This document shows positions 1 to 8,606 of a stretch of DNA of 39,473 bases, piece by piece (within the stretch, counting starts at the first letter, position 1; every line of letters begins with the position of its first letter). The notes beneath the pieces were generated by a model that worked only from the letters and a program-made list of their open reading frames with translations, did not search any database and was not told the origin of the DNA. Where the stretch lies: assembly GCA_947447405.1 (NCBI GenBank), contig CANFKQ010000003.1, positions 1-39,473 of the forward strand. The letters are read 5' to 3'. Source of the DNA: Comamonadaceae bacterium. GTDB taxonomy: Bacteria; Pseudomonadota; Gammaproteobacteria; Burkholderiales; Burkholderiaceae_C. The position numbers and the translations under genes are program-made.

Positions 1-908
1 AGCGCCATGCCAATGGTGTCGGCCACTTGCTCTGGCGTTTCAATGACATCGCTGGCCACGTCGATCACGCCCACCATCACGTCTTTGCCTTCGAGCAAGG
101 CCATCATCTCGGGCGGCACGTGTGAGTGGTAGCACTCCAAGCTCACTTGTTGGATGCTACTCTTGGCTAATGCTGGCAATACTTTTTCGTATTGACGCCA
201 TTCGTCACCCAAGGTCTTCTTCCAGTTGTTGTTGGCTTCGATGCCATAGCCGTAGCAAATGTGAACGGCTGTGGTGCAGGTCAAACCTTGTGCAGCACGC
301 TCTAGGGCTTTGACGCCCCAATCTGCGGCTTCGTCCAAGTAGACGTTGAACGCAGGTTCATCAAACTGAATGATGTCCACGCCGTCGGCTTGCAGCGCCA
401 AGGCTTCTTGGTTGAGCAACTCTGCAAAAGCAAACGCCATGTCGATGCGGCCTTGCACGGCGTCTTTGCCTTTACCGTAGAAGCGGTCAGCCACGGTGTC
501 GACGATGGTCATAGGGCCAGGTAAGGTGAACTTGAGTTTTTTCTTGGTGTGAGCCCGGGCCAGCTGCGCTTCAAACGCGTGCACACGTCCCTTGAGGCGC
601 AAGGGGGCGATGACTTGCGGCACTTGCGCGTCATAGCGGTTGTTGCGAATGCCCATGGTGACTTTGTTTTCAAAGTCGATGCCTTCGACCTGCTCTAAAA
701 AACCATGCACAAAGTGTTGGCGCGATTGTTCGCCGTCACCAATCACATCCAAACCTGCGTCTTCTTGCGCCTTGATCCACAACAGCGTGGCATCCGCTTT
801 GGCTTGCAAGAGTGCATCGCCTTCAGCTTGCCACTTGGGCCAGAGTTTGTTGGTCTCGGCCAGCCATTCGGGTTTGGGCAAGCTGCCTGCGATTGCGGTT
901 GAAAACAT
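1..908 (-). CDS. mesD: Methionine synthase, core-MetE type (MesD-like), partial (runs off left edge)
   Basis: Reverse-strand translation from ATG at 908: MFSTAIAGSLPKPEWLAETNKLWPKW...DGEQSRQHF...LPGPMTIVDT...QFDEPAFNVYLDEAADWGVKALERAAQGLTC...HICYGYG...SLECYHSHVPPE. Matches the MetE C-terminal catalytic domain without an N-terminal half; resembles the MesD family as I recall it. Confidence 0.65.
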   Translation of the reverse strand, partial: MFSTAIAGSLPKPEWLAETNKLWPKWQAEGDALLQAKADATLLWIKAQEDAGLDVIGDGEQSRQHFVHGFLEQVEGIDFENKVTMGIRNNRYDAQVPQVIAPLRLKGRVHAFEAQLARAHTKKKLKFTLPGPMTIVDTVADRFYGKGKDAVQGRIDMAFAFAELLNQEALALQADGVDIIQFDEPAFNVYLDEAADWGVKALERAAQGLTCTTAVHICYGYGIEANNNWKKTLGDEWRQYEKVLPALAKSSIQQVSLECYHSHVPPEMMALLEGKDVMVGVIDVASDVIETPEQVADTIGMA

Positions 909-975
909 GTGGGTCTCCAGTGGTATGTTGTGAAGGTGAAAAAGAAATTAAAACGGCTTTGACTGGGGCTAATTG

Positions 976-1977
976 TTAAGCAAGCGCAAACTCTTGGGCC
1001 AGCAACTCATATGAGCGGGCTTGCGCCTTTGGTTCATGCGTCCAAGTGATGATGACCACTTCGTCGAGTTGCAAACGCTCGGCCAGCTTGCGCAGTTTGT
1101 CAGCCACCTGCGGGGCGCTGCCCACCAAGGCGCCAGCACGCAACTCGGCCATGGCCACTTGCTCAGAAGCGTTGTACTCCCGGGCAGCTTGATCGGGAGG
1201 CAACAAGGCACCGATACGACCCGTGTTGCGATCCATCTTCCATCGGGCGCGGCTTTGGAACAAGCGCCATGCGTCGTCTTCGGTGTCAGCCGCCAAGGCC
1301 CACACGCACACGGTAGCTCGGGGCTTGGGGTTGCGTTCGGTGGGGTGGTAGTTTGCGCGGTACAGGTTGAACGCGTTGTCCACGCCCTGCCCTTCGGTGA
1401 TGAAGTAGGCAAAGGCATAGGGCAAGCCCAAATGGGCGGCCAGCTGTGCGCCGTAATCTGAGCTGCCGAGCATCCACACATCGGGCGATGTGGCACTGCT
1501 GGGGTAGGCATACACGCCGTGGCCGGGGTGGCCAGCGGGAATGGGCTCGCACGTGACCCATGCCTGCAACTCCATCACTTGTTGCGGGAAGTTGTCGGAG
1601 GCGTGTCGGTCGGGGTTAAGCAGCTGAGCCGTACGGCCGTCGCTACCAGGTGCGCGGCCCACGCCAAGGTCGATACGGCCTGGGGCCAAGGCATCAAGTA
1701 CACGGAATTGTTCAGCGACTTTGAGCGGTGCGTAATGTGGCAGCATGACACCGGCACTGCCCAATCGAATACGCGTGGTGCGTGCAGCAATAGCGGCCAT
1801 CAACACTTCAGGAGCGGTGCCGACAATGCTAGGGTGGCTGTGATGTTCGCTCACCCAAAAGCGGTGATAGCCCCATGCCTCGCACTGAAAAGCGAGGTCT
1901 AGGGTTTGACGTATGGCTGCGTCTTGGCTTCGGCCAGCGGCAGCAACGGATTGGTCGAGGACAGATAGTTTGAGCAC
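976..1977 (-). CDS. LLM-class flavin-dependent oxidoreductase (luciferase-like monooxygenase)
   Basis: 333 aa, GTG start; WVSEHHSHPSIVGTAPEVLMAAIAARTTRIRLGSAGVMLPHYAPLKVAEQFRVLDALAPGRIDLGVGRAPG is typical of the family. Confidence 0.9.
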   Translation of the reverse strand: MLKLSVLDQSVAAAGRSQDAAIRQTLDLAFQCEAWGYHRFWVSEHHSHPSIVGTAPEVLMAAIAARTTRIRLGSAGVMLPHYAPLKVAEQFRVLDALAPGRIDLGVGRAPGSDGRTAQLLNPDRHASDNFPQQVMELQAWVTCEPIPAGHPGHGVYAYPSSATSPDVWMLGSSDYGAQLAAHLGLPYAFAYFITEGQGVDNAFNLYRANYHPTERNPKPRATVCVWALAADTEDDAWRLFQSRARWKMDRNTGRIGALLPPDQAAREYNASEQVAMAELRAGALVGSAPQVADKLRKLAERLQLDEVVIITWTHEPKAQARSYELLAQEFALA

Positions 1978-2004
1978 GGTGCAGAGCTTAACTGGCTCTG
2001 CACC
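1978..2004 (-). promoter_or_regulatory. 10-bp perfect inverted repeat abutting the GTG start of the LLM gene
   Basis: GGTGCAGAGC-TTAACTG-GCTCTGCACC directly adjacent to the start codon at 1975-1977. Confidence 0.5.
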
Positions 2005-2017
2005 CCTTCGCTGTCAC

Positions 2018-2128
2018 TCAGGCGCTGTGACCCTTGGCTTTAAACCACTTGAAGACACGTTGTAGTGTGCTGAGTGTTTTCAAAAACTCAAAGCCATCCC
2101 CCACCAACACGCGCAATCGATCCTCGCC
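2018..2128 (-). pseudogene. Possible coding remnant resembling an AdoMet/aminopropyltransferase-like motif
   Basis: Open minus-strand frame of 36 codons, GEDRLRVLVGDGFEFLKTLSTLQRVFKWFKAKGHSA*, with no plausible start (preceded by a stop) in the LLM-ettA gap. Confidence 0.25.
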
Positions 2129-2152
2129 TTACATCAAGGACTTAACAATAAA

Positions 2153-2183
2153 AAAGCCCAATCACGAGTCGTGATTGGGCTTT
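2153..2183 (-). terminator. Rho-independent terminator of ettA
   Basis: Near-perfect palindrome AAAGCCCAATCACGA-G-TCGTGATTGGGCTTT followed on the minus strand by a T-rich tract; 18 nt past the ettA stop. Confidence 0.85.
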
Positions 2184-2200
2184 GAGGGAGAAAGTAAAAA

Positions 2201-3868
2201 TTACTTCAAGGCTTTAAAGCGCACGCGCTTGGGCTTGGCGCCCTCTTCACCCAAACGTTTCTTCTTGTCGGCTTCGTACTCTTGATAGTTACCGTCGAAG
2301 AACACCCACTGGCTATCGCCTTCAGCAGCCAAAATATGTGTGGCAATACGGTCCAAGAACCAACGGTCATGGCTGATCACCATCACTGAGCCCGCAAATT
2401 CCAGCAACGCATCTTCCAAGGCACGCAAGGTTTCCACGTCCAAGTCGTTCGATGGCTCATCGAGCAGCAGCACGTTGCCGCCTTCGATCAAGGTCTTGGC
2501 CAAGTGCAAGCGACCACGCTCACCACCCGACAGCATGCCGACTTTCTTTTGCTGGTCACCGCCGTTGAAGTTGAAGCGGCCGCAATACGCACGGCTGGGC
2601 ATTTGGAACTTGCCCACGTTCATGATGTCTAAACCACCAGAGATGTCTTCCCAAACAGTTTTGTTATCGTTCAGGTCGTCGCGCGACTGGTCAACAAACG
2701 CCATCTTGACGGTTTGGCCAATCTTGACCTCACCGCTGTCTGGCTGCTCTTTGCCAGCAATCAGCTTAAACAAGGTCGACTTACCCGCACCGTTGGGGCC
2801 AATGATGCCGACGATGGCGCCGGCAGGCACTTGGAAGCTCAGGTTGTCAATCAAGACGCGGTCGCCAAAAGATTTGCTGACGTTTTTAAACTCAAACACT
2901 TCATGACCCAAGCGCTCTGCCACAGGAATGAAAATCTCCTGGGTTTCGTTGCGCTTTTGGTATTCGTGATCGGACAACTCTTCAAAGCGGGCCAAACGGG
3001 CCTTGCTCTTGGCTTGTCGGCCTTTGGGGTTTTGACGCGACCACTCCAATTCCTTCTTCATGGCCTTGCTGCGTGCGTCCTCGGTACGCTGCTCGGTAGC
3101 CAAACGGGCTTCTTTTTGCTCCAACCAAGTGGAGTAGTTGCCTTTGTAGGGAATACCGTGGCCACGGTCGAGTTCCAAAATCCATTCAGCGGCGTTATCG
3201 AGGAAGTAGCGGTCATGGGTAATGGCCACCACAGTGCCGGAGAAGCGGGCTAAAAACTGCTCCAGCCAATCGACCGACTCAGCGTCCAGGTGGTTGGTGG
3301 GTTCATCAAGCAACAGCATGTCAGGCTTAGACAGCAACAAGCGGCACAAGGCCACGCGGCGTTTTTCACCACCTGAGAGCTTGCCAATGATGGCGTCCCA
3401 TGCGGGCAAGCGCAGTGCGTCGGCAGCGATTTCCAGCAAGTGGTCTGAGCCGTCACCCGCACCAGAGGCAGAAATGATGGCTTCGAGTTTGGCTTGCTCA
3501 GCAGCCAAAGCGTCAAAGTCAGCATCTTCTTCGGCGTAAGCGGCATACACCTCTTCGAGGCGAGCTTGCGCTTCTTTGACCTCGCCCATGCCGCTTTCGA
3601 CCGATTGGCGCACGGTGTGCTCGGGGTCGAGCTGTGGCTCTTGGGGTAAATATCCGATCTTCAGGCCCGTCATGGGAATGGCTTCGCCTTCGATCTCTTT
3701 GTCAATGCCCGCCATGATTTTGAGCAAGGTGGACTTACCCGAGCCGTTGGTGCCCAGCACGCCAATCTTGGCTCCGGGGAAGAAAGACAGGGAGATGTCT
3801 TTCAAAATTTGACGCTTGGGCGGCACGATTTTGCCGACGCGGTTCATACTAAAAACGTACTGAGCCAT
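2201..3868 (-). CDS. ettA: Energy-dependent translational throttle protein EttA (ABC-F ATPase)
   Basis: 555 aa with two ABC domains (GTNGSGKSTLL, LSGGEKRRVALC, GPNGAGKSTLFK, LSGGERGRLHLAKTL) and MAQYVFSMNRVGKIVPPKRQILKDISLSFFPGAKIGVLG N-terminus. Confidence 0.95.
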   Translation of the reverse strand: MAQYVFSMNRVGKIVPPKRQILKDISLSFFPGAKIGVLGTNGSGKSTLLKIMAGIDKEIEGEAIPMTGLKIGYLPQEPQLDPEHTVRQSVESGMGEVKEAQARLEEVYAAYAEEDADFDALAAEQAKLEAIISASGAGDGSDHLLEIAADALRLPAWDAIIGKLSGGEKRRVALCRLLLSKPDMLLLDEPTNHLDAESVDWLEQFLARFSGTVVAITHDRYFLDNAAEWILELDRGHGIPYKGNYSTWLEQKEARLATEQRTEDARSKAMKKELEWSRQNPKGRQAKSKARLARFEELSDHEYQKRNETQEIFIPVAERLGHEVFEFKNVSKSFGDRVLIDNLSFQVPAGAIVGIIGPNGAGKSTLFKLIAGKEQPDSGEVKIGQTVKMAFVDQSRDDLNDNKTVWEDISGGLDIMNVGKFQMPSRAYCGRFNFNGGDQQKKVGMLSGGERGRLHLAKTLIEGGNVLLLDEPSNDLDVETLRALEDALLEFAGSVMVISHDRWFLDRIATHILAAEGDSQWVFFDGNYQEYEADKKKRLGEEGAKPKRVRFKALK

Positions 3869-3954
3869 TTGTTTTTCTTTCGGGTAGCGGATGCAATAAA
3901 GCGTTAATTATCCCCGCTCCCCAAAGAACCACAGATGAATATGTTTATCATTGA

Positions 3955-3960
3955 TATAAT
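3955..3960 (+). promoter_or_regulatory. Possible -10 element (TATAAT) upstream of the orphan secreted protein
   Basis: Exact TATAAT in a locally AT-rich divergent intergenic region, 27 nt before ATG 3987; no convincing -35. Confidence 0.35.
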
Positions 3961-3986
3961 TAATTATTCTTCACAGAGCCAACTTG

Positions 3987-4469
3987 ATGCAAGCAAAACA
4001 AAAAGCGACTTTAAAAATTTTATTTTTCTGCGCTGGCTTTATAAACATGCAAGTAAATGCCGCAGATCCACATGCCGGAAATTGGTTGATCAAACAGGTG
4101 GATAACAGCACCTGCGTTGCGCAATCCTCACTCCAGCAAGGCGTGATCTTAGAAACCAAAAAACTCACCCTTCCAGTGAAGGAAATGAATGAGATTCAGT
4201 TTTACCAAGTCACCCTCAACGGCAAAGTCGCGCTGACGGCCAACAAACCTAATTTGGTTGATACATGGTGCAAATGCATCCGATTGAGAAATATGGACAA
4301 CCTGAACGCAGATGAAATCAACATCCGAATTGATGCCAGAACAACCAACAACACGGACATGACGATCAAATGGCTGCTCAAAGATATCCCACAAGCCATG
4401 ACGACGTTGCAAGCAGACAACTGCCATAAATCGCAAAAGAACCTCGCATCACTTTCCGTGAGACAATAA
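3987..4469 (+). CDS. Hypothetical secreted protein, signal peptide, four mature cysteines
   Basis: 160 aa; MQAKQKATLKILFFCAGFINMQVNA-ADPHAGNW...STC...TWCKCIRL...ADNC; no family recognised. Confidence 0.65.
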   Translation: MQAKQKATLKILFFCAGFINMQVNAADPHAGNWLIKQVDNSTCVAQSSLQQGVILETKKLTLPVKEMNEIQFYQVTLNGKVALTANKPNLVDTWCKCIRLRNMDNLNADEINIRIDARTTNNTDMTIKWLLKDIPQAMTTLQADNCHKSQKNLASLSVRQ

Positions 4470-4566
4470 CGTGTTGCCGCCGCCAGTTGCCGCAACATCA
4501 GCACTTCTGCTGGAGCTGGTTCCAAACACTTCTGTTTGTGATTCTTGAGCTCACTTGTAAATATTG

Positions 4567-4606
4567 CCAACCTTTGACTGGGTGGCCTTCGGGCCAAGCG
4601 GGTTGG
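4567..4606 (+). promoter_or_regulatory. Structured 5' leader of rhlE with UUCG tetraloop
   Basis: CCAACC (4567-4572) pairs with GGTTGG (4601-4606); inner TGGCC-TTCG-GGCCA (4583-4596). Confidence 0.4.
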
Positions 4607-4635
4607 TGTCATGCGCTGACATAAAGCGCTCCATC

Positions 4636-6492
4636 ATGAAATTTGAAGATTTAAATTTGGCTCCGGCCATCCAAAAAGCTGTAGCCGAACAAGGCTACGA
4701 AACACCCACCCCGATCCAAGCTCAAGCCATACCCGCGGTTCTCGCTGGTCACGACTTGTTGGCAGGTGCCCAAACCGGCACCGGCAAAACAGCGGCGTTC
4801 ACATTGCCCATGCTGCACAAGCTCACGATGAGCCGCAGCAAAGAAAACAAATTTGGCGTGTACGGCGTGCGCGCCTTGGTACTGACTCCCACCCGCGAGC
4901 TCGCGGCCCAAGTGGAAGAGTCGGTACGCAACTACGGTAAATACTTGCAACTCACCTCCACCGTCATCTTTGGCGGCGTAGGCATGAATCCGCAAGTGGC
5001 CCGCATCAAAAAAGGCGTAGACATTTTGGTGGCCACCCCCGGCCGCTTGCTCGACTTGCAACAGCAAGGCTTGCTCGATTTGTCTACCGTGGAAATCTTG
5101 GTGCTTGACGAAGCCGACCGCATGTTGGACATGGGCTTCATCCACGACGTCAAGAAAATCTTGGCATTGGTGCCCAAAGACAAACAAAGTTTGTTGTTCT
5201 CTGCCACCTTCAGCGACGAGATTCGCGAACTGGCCAACAACCTGCTCAAAGACCCACAAAGCATCCAAGTCACGCCTAGCAACACCACGGTGCAACGCAT
5301 CACTCAAGTGGTTCACCCTGTGGGCCGTGGCAAGAAAAAAGCTTTGCTCGCACACATCATCAACGAGCACAACTGGAGCCAAGTGCTCGTGTTCACTCGC
5401 ACCAAGTTTGGCGCCAACAACGTGGCCGAGTTCTTGACCAAAAACGGCATCAGCGCTATGGCACTGCACGGCAACAAGAGCCAAACTGCACGCACCCAGG
5501 CGTTGTCTGGCTTCAAGACAGGTGAAATCCGGGCATTAGTGGCAACAGACATTGCAGCACGCGGCATTGACATTGACGAGTTGCCCCACGTGGTCAACTA
5601 CGAAATACCCAACATCAGCGAAGACTACGTGCACCGCATTGGCCGCACAGGCCGCGCGGGTTCAAGCGGCGAAGCCGTAAGCTTGGTGTCCTTGGACGAA
5701 CAAGGCTTCATGCGCGACATCGAAATCTTCACCAAACAACAAGTGCCCGTAGTGCCTGTGGCCGACTTTGGCCCTGATGCGGACGAAAAAGCTGAACCCA
5801 TCGCCATGGGCCGTCAAACCTTGTGGGGCGGCTTAGGCAAGCCACCAGGTCGTGATGTGATGGCGGCGGCAGCCAAAGCTGCTCGCGGTGAAATGATGCA
5901 ACGCATTCGCGACACGAAAGCCACGGGTGGTGGTCGTAATGGCGGTGGCGGTCGTGGTGGTCAAGGTGGCGCGTCTGAAGGCCGTGCACCTCGTCCGAGC
6001 GGCCATGTGAGTCGTGACCGTGTGGGCGACCGTCCAGCACGCGATGGCGAGCGCGCCCAGTTTGGCGACCGTCCTGCACGCAATGGTGATCGCCCAGCAC
6101 GTGACAACAATCGACCACAAGGGCAAGGTGCTCGCGCACCTCGCCAGTTTGACAACCGTGGCCCACGCAACGATGCCCCACGTCCACCGCGTGACTTTGA
6201 TGCACCCCGTGCACCGCGTCGTGACGATGACGACTTCCAGCCCCGCGCCAACGCGCATTTGGGTACCCAAAGCGGCGTGAACGCCTTTGGTCACAAAACA
6301 CAAGGTGGCGGTCAGCGCCAGCCTGATCCCACACGCACCAGCGTGGACCTCATGACCGAACGCAAACGCGGCGGTGGTGGTGGCTTTGGCCGTCGCCCTA
6401 GCGGCGGCGGTGGTGGCGGCAACCGCTCCGGCGGTGGAGGTGGTGGCCGTTCAGGCGGTGGTTTTGGTGGTGGCGGCGGTTACGGCCGCTAA
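4636..6492 (+). CDS. rhlE: DEAD-box ATP-dependent RNA helicase, RhlE type
   Basis: [69 protein letters not shown]; Arg/Gly-rich C-terminal tail. Confidence 0.92.
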   Translation: MKFEDLNLAPAIQKAVAEQGYETPTPIQAQAIPAVLAGHDLLAGAQTGTGKTAAFTLPMLHKLTMSRSKENKFGVYGVRALVLTPTRELAAQVEESVRNYGKYLQLTSTVIFGGVGMNPQVARIKKGVDILVATPGRLLDLQQQGLLDLSTVEILVLDEADRMLDMGFIHDVKKILALVPKDKQSLLFSATFSDEIRELANNLLKDPQSIQVTPSNTTVQRITQVVHPVGRGKKKALLAHIINEHNWSQVLVFTRTKFGANNVAEFLTKNGISAMALHGNKSQTARTQALSGFKTGEIRALVATDIAARGIDIDELPHVVNYEIPNISEDYVHRIGRTGRAGSSGEAVSLVSLDEQGFMRDIEIFTKQQVPVVPVADFGPDADEKAEPIAMGRQTLWGGLGKPPGRDVMAAAAKAARGEMMQRIRDTKATGGGRNGGGGRGGQGGASEGRAPRPSGHVSRDRVGDRPARDGERAQFGDRPARNGDRPARDNNRPQGQGARAPRQFDNRGPRNDAPRPPRDFDAPRAPRRDDDDFQPRANAHLGTQSGVNAFGHKTQGGGQRQPDPTRTSVDLMTERKRGGGGGFGRRPSGGGGGGNRSGGGGGGRSGGGFGGGGGYGR

Positions 6493-6495
6493 GCC

Positions 6496-6810
6496 TCAAA
6501 GATCCAGCATCAACACCGCAGTTTTGCTGCGTGAACAGCAGGGTGTGAACTGATCGTTCGCATCTTGCTCTTCGCCGCTCAAATACATATCGCGGTGATC
6601 CGGCACGCCGCCCACAACACGGGTCAGGCAAGTGCCACAAATACCCTGACCGCAAGACATTGGCACATCAACGCCTGCGGCTTCCAGTACTTGCAAAGCC
6701 GTCTGATCGGCGCCCACTAGCAGTCGTTGACCTGATTTCACAAGCTCAACAGTGAACACACCATCGCTGCCCACGGGCGTATCGATGCCCCCATTCAAGT
6801 TGTCGCTCAT
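6496..6810 (-). CDS. Stand-alone [2Fe-2S] ferredoxin equivalent to the C-terminal domain of VanB-type reductases
   Basis: 104 aa; CGQGICGTCLTRVVGGVPDHRDMYLSGEEQDANDQFTPCCSRSKTAVLMLDL; ATGA overlap with the oxygenase gene; no FMN/NAD domain in the ORF. Confidence 0.88.
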   Translation of the reverse strand: MSDNLNGGIDTPVGSDGVFTVELVKSGQRLLVGADQTALQVLEAAGVDVPMSCGQGICGTCLTRVVGGVPDHRDMYLSGEEQDANDQFTPCCSRSKTAVLMLDL

Positions 6811-7847
6811 GCTGTCGGTCCTGTATTTTCTTTGAGTAAAAGACGCTCAATGACGCGGCGCGATTGCACACCGCCGGCATCGATGTTGAGCATCAACAAA
6901 TTGCGCTCTGGGTACTTGCTCAAGTTGCGTTGCTGCGACTCCAACATCTCTAAATCTTCGGCAAAGATCTTGCCTTGACCTTCGCGAATCTGCGCGGTCA
7001 ATTCGTTACTCTCAGGCTGAAATTTGCGAGCCATGCCCCAGAAATAAAGAATCGAAGTTTCCGTTTCGGGGGTGATGAAGTCCACCACCACGCTCGACGC
7101 CTTGAGCTCTTGTGGCGCGTGATAACCTCCCTTGCCCGCATGGGCCACGCCGACTTCAATCATGACGTGACTCGGTGGCGTGAAGTGGCAAATCTGCCAA
7201 CGGTCAACGGGCACGTCATCGGCCAAGTGGTTGCTGCGCAGCGCCATCTGCCAAAAAGGTGGTGCTGAAATGTTCTCCATGAAACGGCTGGTGATGACGT
7301 GGTCACCCTCCACCTTGGTGGTGCAAGGCACTTCGTCAATCTCCTTTTGCCCGATGCTGGTCGAGTGCACATAGGTTTCGTGCGTCAAATCCATCAAGTT
7401 GTCGATCATCAGTTGGTAGTTACATTTGATGTGATACAGCCCACCACCATAAGCCCATTCGGGGTTGTCGAAGAACTCAAACACAGGCATCAAGGCTTCG
7501 TCGGCCACAGCCAGATCGCCCGGCCACACCCAAATGAAGCCGTAGCGCTCCACCACCGCAAAGCTGCGAATGGCCGGAAAGCCGCGCACACGTTGACCCG
7601 GCATGGCCACAGTTTTGCCATCACAGCCCATCTCTAAGCCGTGGTAGCCACACACCAACTTGCCATTACACACTTTGCCAAGAGACAAAGGTGCGCCACG
7701 ATGCGGACAAAAATCCTCCAGTGCCGACACCTTGTCACCATCGCCACGAAAGAAAACCATGGACTCACCGCAGATGGTGCGACCCAAGGGTTTGTCTTGC
7801 ACATCGGCCGAGGTAGCGGCCACATACCAGGTGTTTTTCAAAAACAT
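6807..7847 (-). CDS. Rieske aromatic O-demethylase/oxygenase, VanA-like
   Basis: MFLKNTWYVAATSADVQDKPLGRTICGE; Rieske CPHRGAPLSLGKVCNGKLVCGYHGLEM; mononuclear Fe region NLMDLTHETYVHSTSIGQKEIDE. Confidence 0.92.
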   Translation of the reverse strand: MFLKNTWYVAATSADVQDKPLGRTICGESMVFFRGDGDKVSALEDFCPHRGAPLSLGKVCNGKLVCGYHGLEMGCDGKTVAMPGQRVRGFPAIRSFAVVERYGFIWVWPGDLAVADEALMPVFEFFDNPEWAYGGGLYHIKCNYQLMIDNLMDLTHETYVHSTSIGQKEIDEVPCTTKVEGDHVITSRFMENISAPPFWQMALRSNHLADDVPVDRWQICHFTPPSHVMIEVGVAHAGKGGYHAPQELKASSVVVDFITPETETSILYFWGMARKFQPESNELTAQIREGQGKIFAEDLEMLESQQRNLSKYPERNLLMLNIDAGGVQSRRVIERLLLKENTGPTA

Positions 7848-7868
7848 GTGTTGCTTCTTTCTCAATTT

Positions 7869-8606
7869 TCAATCGACGCGGGCCACGCCCAAAAGATGAT
7901 CCAACAGGTCCGGTTGATCCAACAGCGCATCGGCACGACCGCTGTGCACCACCGTGCCATGGTCAAGCACAACGGCTTGATGGCTGATTTTCAAAATAGC
8001 TTGCGGGTGCTGCTCAACGATGATGGCGCTCAAACCCTCTTCTCGTGTAATGCGTGCAATCGCGCGCAACAACTCTTCCACGATGATGGGAGCCAAGCCT
8101 TCTAGCGGTTCATCCAACAGCAGCAAACGAGGGTTCAACACCAAAGCGCGTCCCACAGCTAGCATTTGCTGCTCACCGCCTGAGAGTTGTGTGCCTAAAT
8201 TGTCTTGGCGCTCAGCCAAACGTGGAAACATTTCGTACACACGTTCAGGCGTCCAAGCCCGGTGCTTGGTATCTCCCGCGCCACGCGCTACAGCCGTGAG
8301 ATTTTCATGCACGGTCAGAGATTTGAAAATATTGCGCTCTTGGGGTACCCAGCCAATGCCTGCTGCTGCACGGTCGTGCGGGGCCATACGGTGCAGTGGC
8401 ACGCCACCTAAATAGATACTCCCGCCGTGCTGCGTGGTCACGCCCACCAAGGTGTCCATCAAGGTGGTTTTACCGGTGCCGTTGCGGCCCAACAAAGCCA
8501 AGGTTTCTCCCTCGTTCACGCACAGCGAAATGTCGTGTAAAACCACAGCCTCGCCATAGCCCGCGCTCAAAACGTCGATGCGCAAAAGTTCTGCGGTGTT
8601 AGTCAT
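7869..8606 (-). CDS. Branched-chain amino acid-type ABC transporter ATP-binding protein (LivF family)
   Basis: GRNGTGKTTLMDTLVG, LSGGEQQMLAVGRALVLNPRLLLLDEPLEGLAPIIVEEL. Confidence 0.93.
   Translation of the reverse strand: MTNTAELLRIDVLSAGYGEAVVLHDISLCVNEGETLALLGRNGTGKTTLMDTLVGVTTQHGGSIYLGGVPLHRMAPHDRAAAGIGWVPQERNIFKSLTVHENLTAVARGAGDTKHRAWTPERVYEMFPRLAERQDNLGTQLSGGEQQMLAVGRALVLNPRLLLLDEPLEGLAPIIVEELLRAIARITREEGLSAIIVEQHPQAILKISHQAVVLDHGTVVHSGRADALLDQPDLLDHLLGVARVD

Noticed and set aside
969-1902. Several alternative ORFs overlapping the LLM gene
   Set aside because: Out-of-frame or antisense to a clear luciferase-like CDS.
4651-5484. 277-aa minus-strand ORF opposite rhlE
   Set aside because: Antisense artefact over conserved helicase motifs.
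5729-6334. 201-aa and overlapping minus-strand ORFs opposite the rhlE tail
   Set aside because: Reverse reading of the Arg/Gly repeat; compositional artefact.
5925-6480. Short GC-rich repeats resembling a CRISPR or tandem array
   Set aside because: Repeats are in frame and encode RG/G-rich protein tail; no constant repeat/spacer structure.
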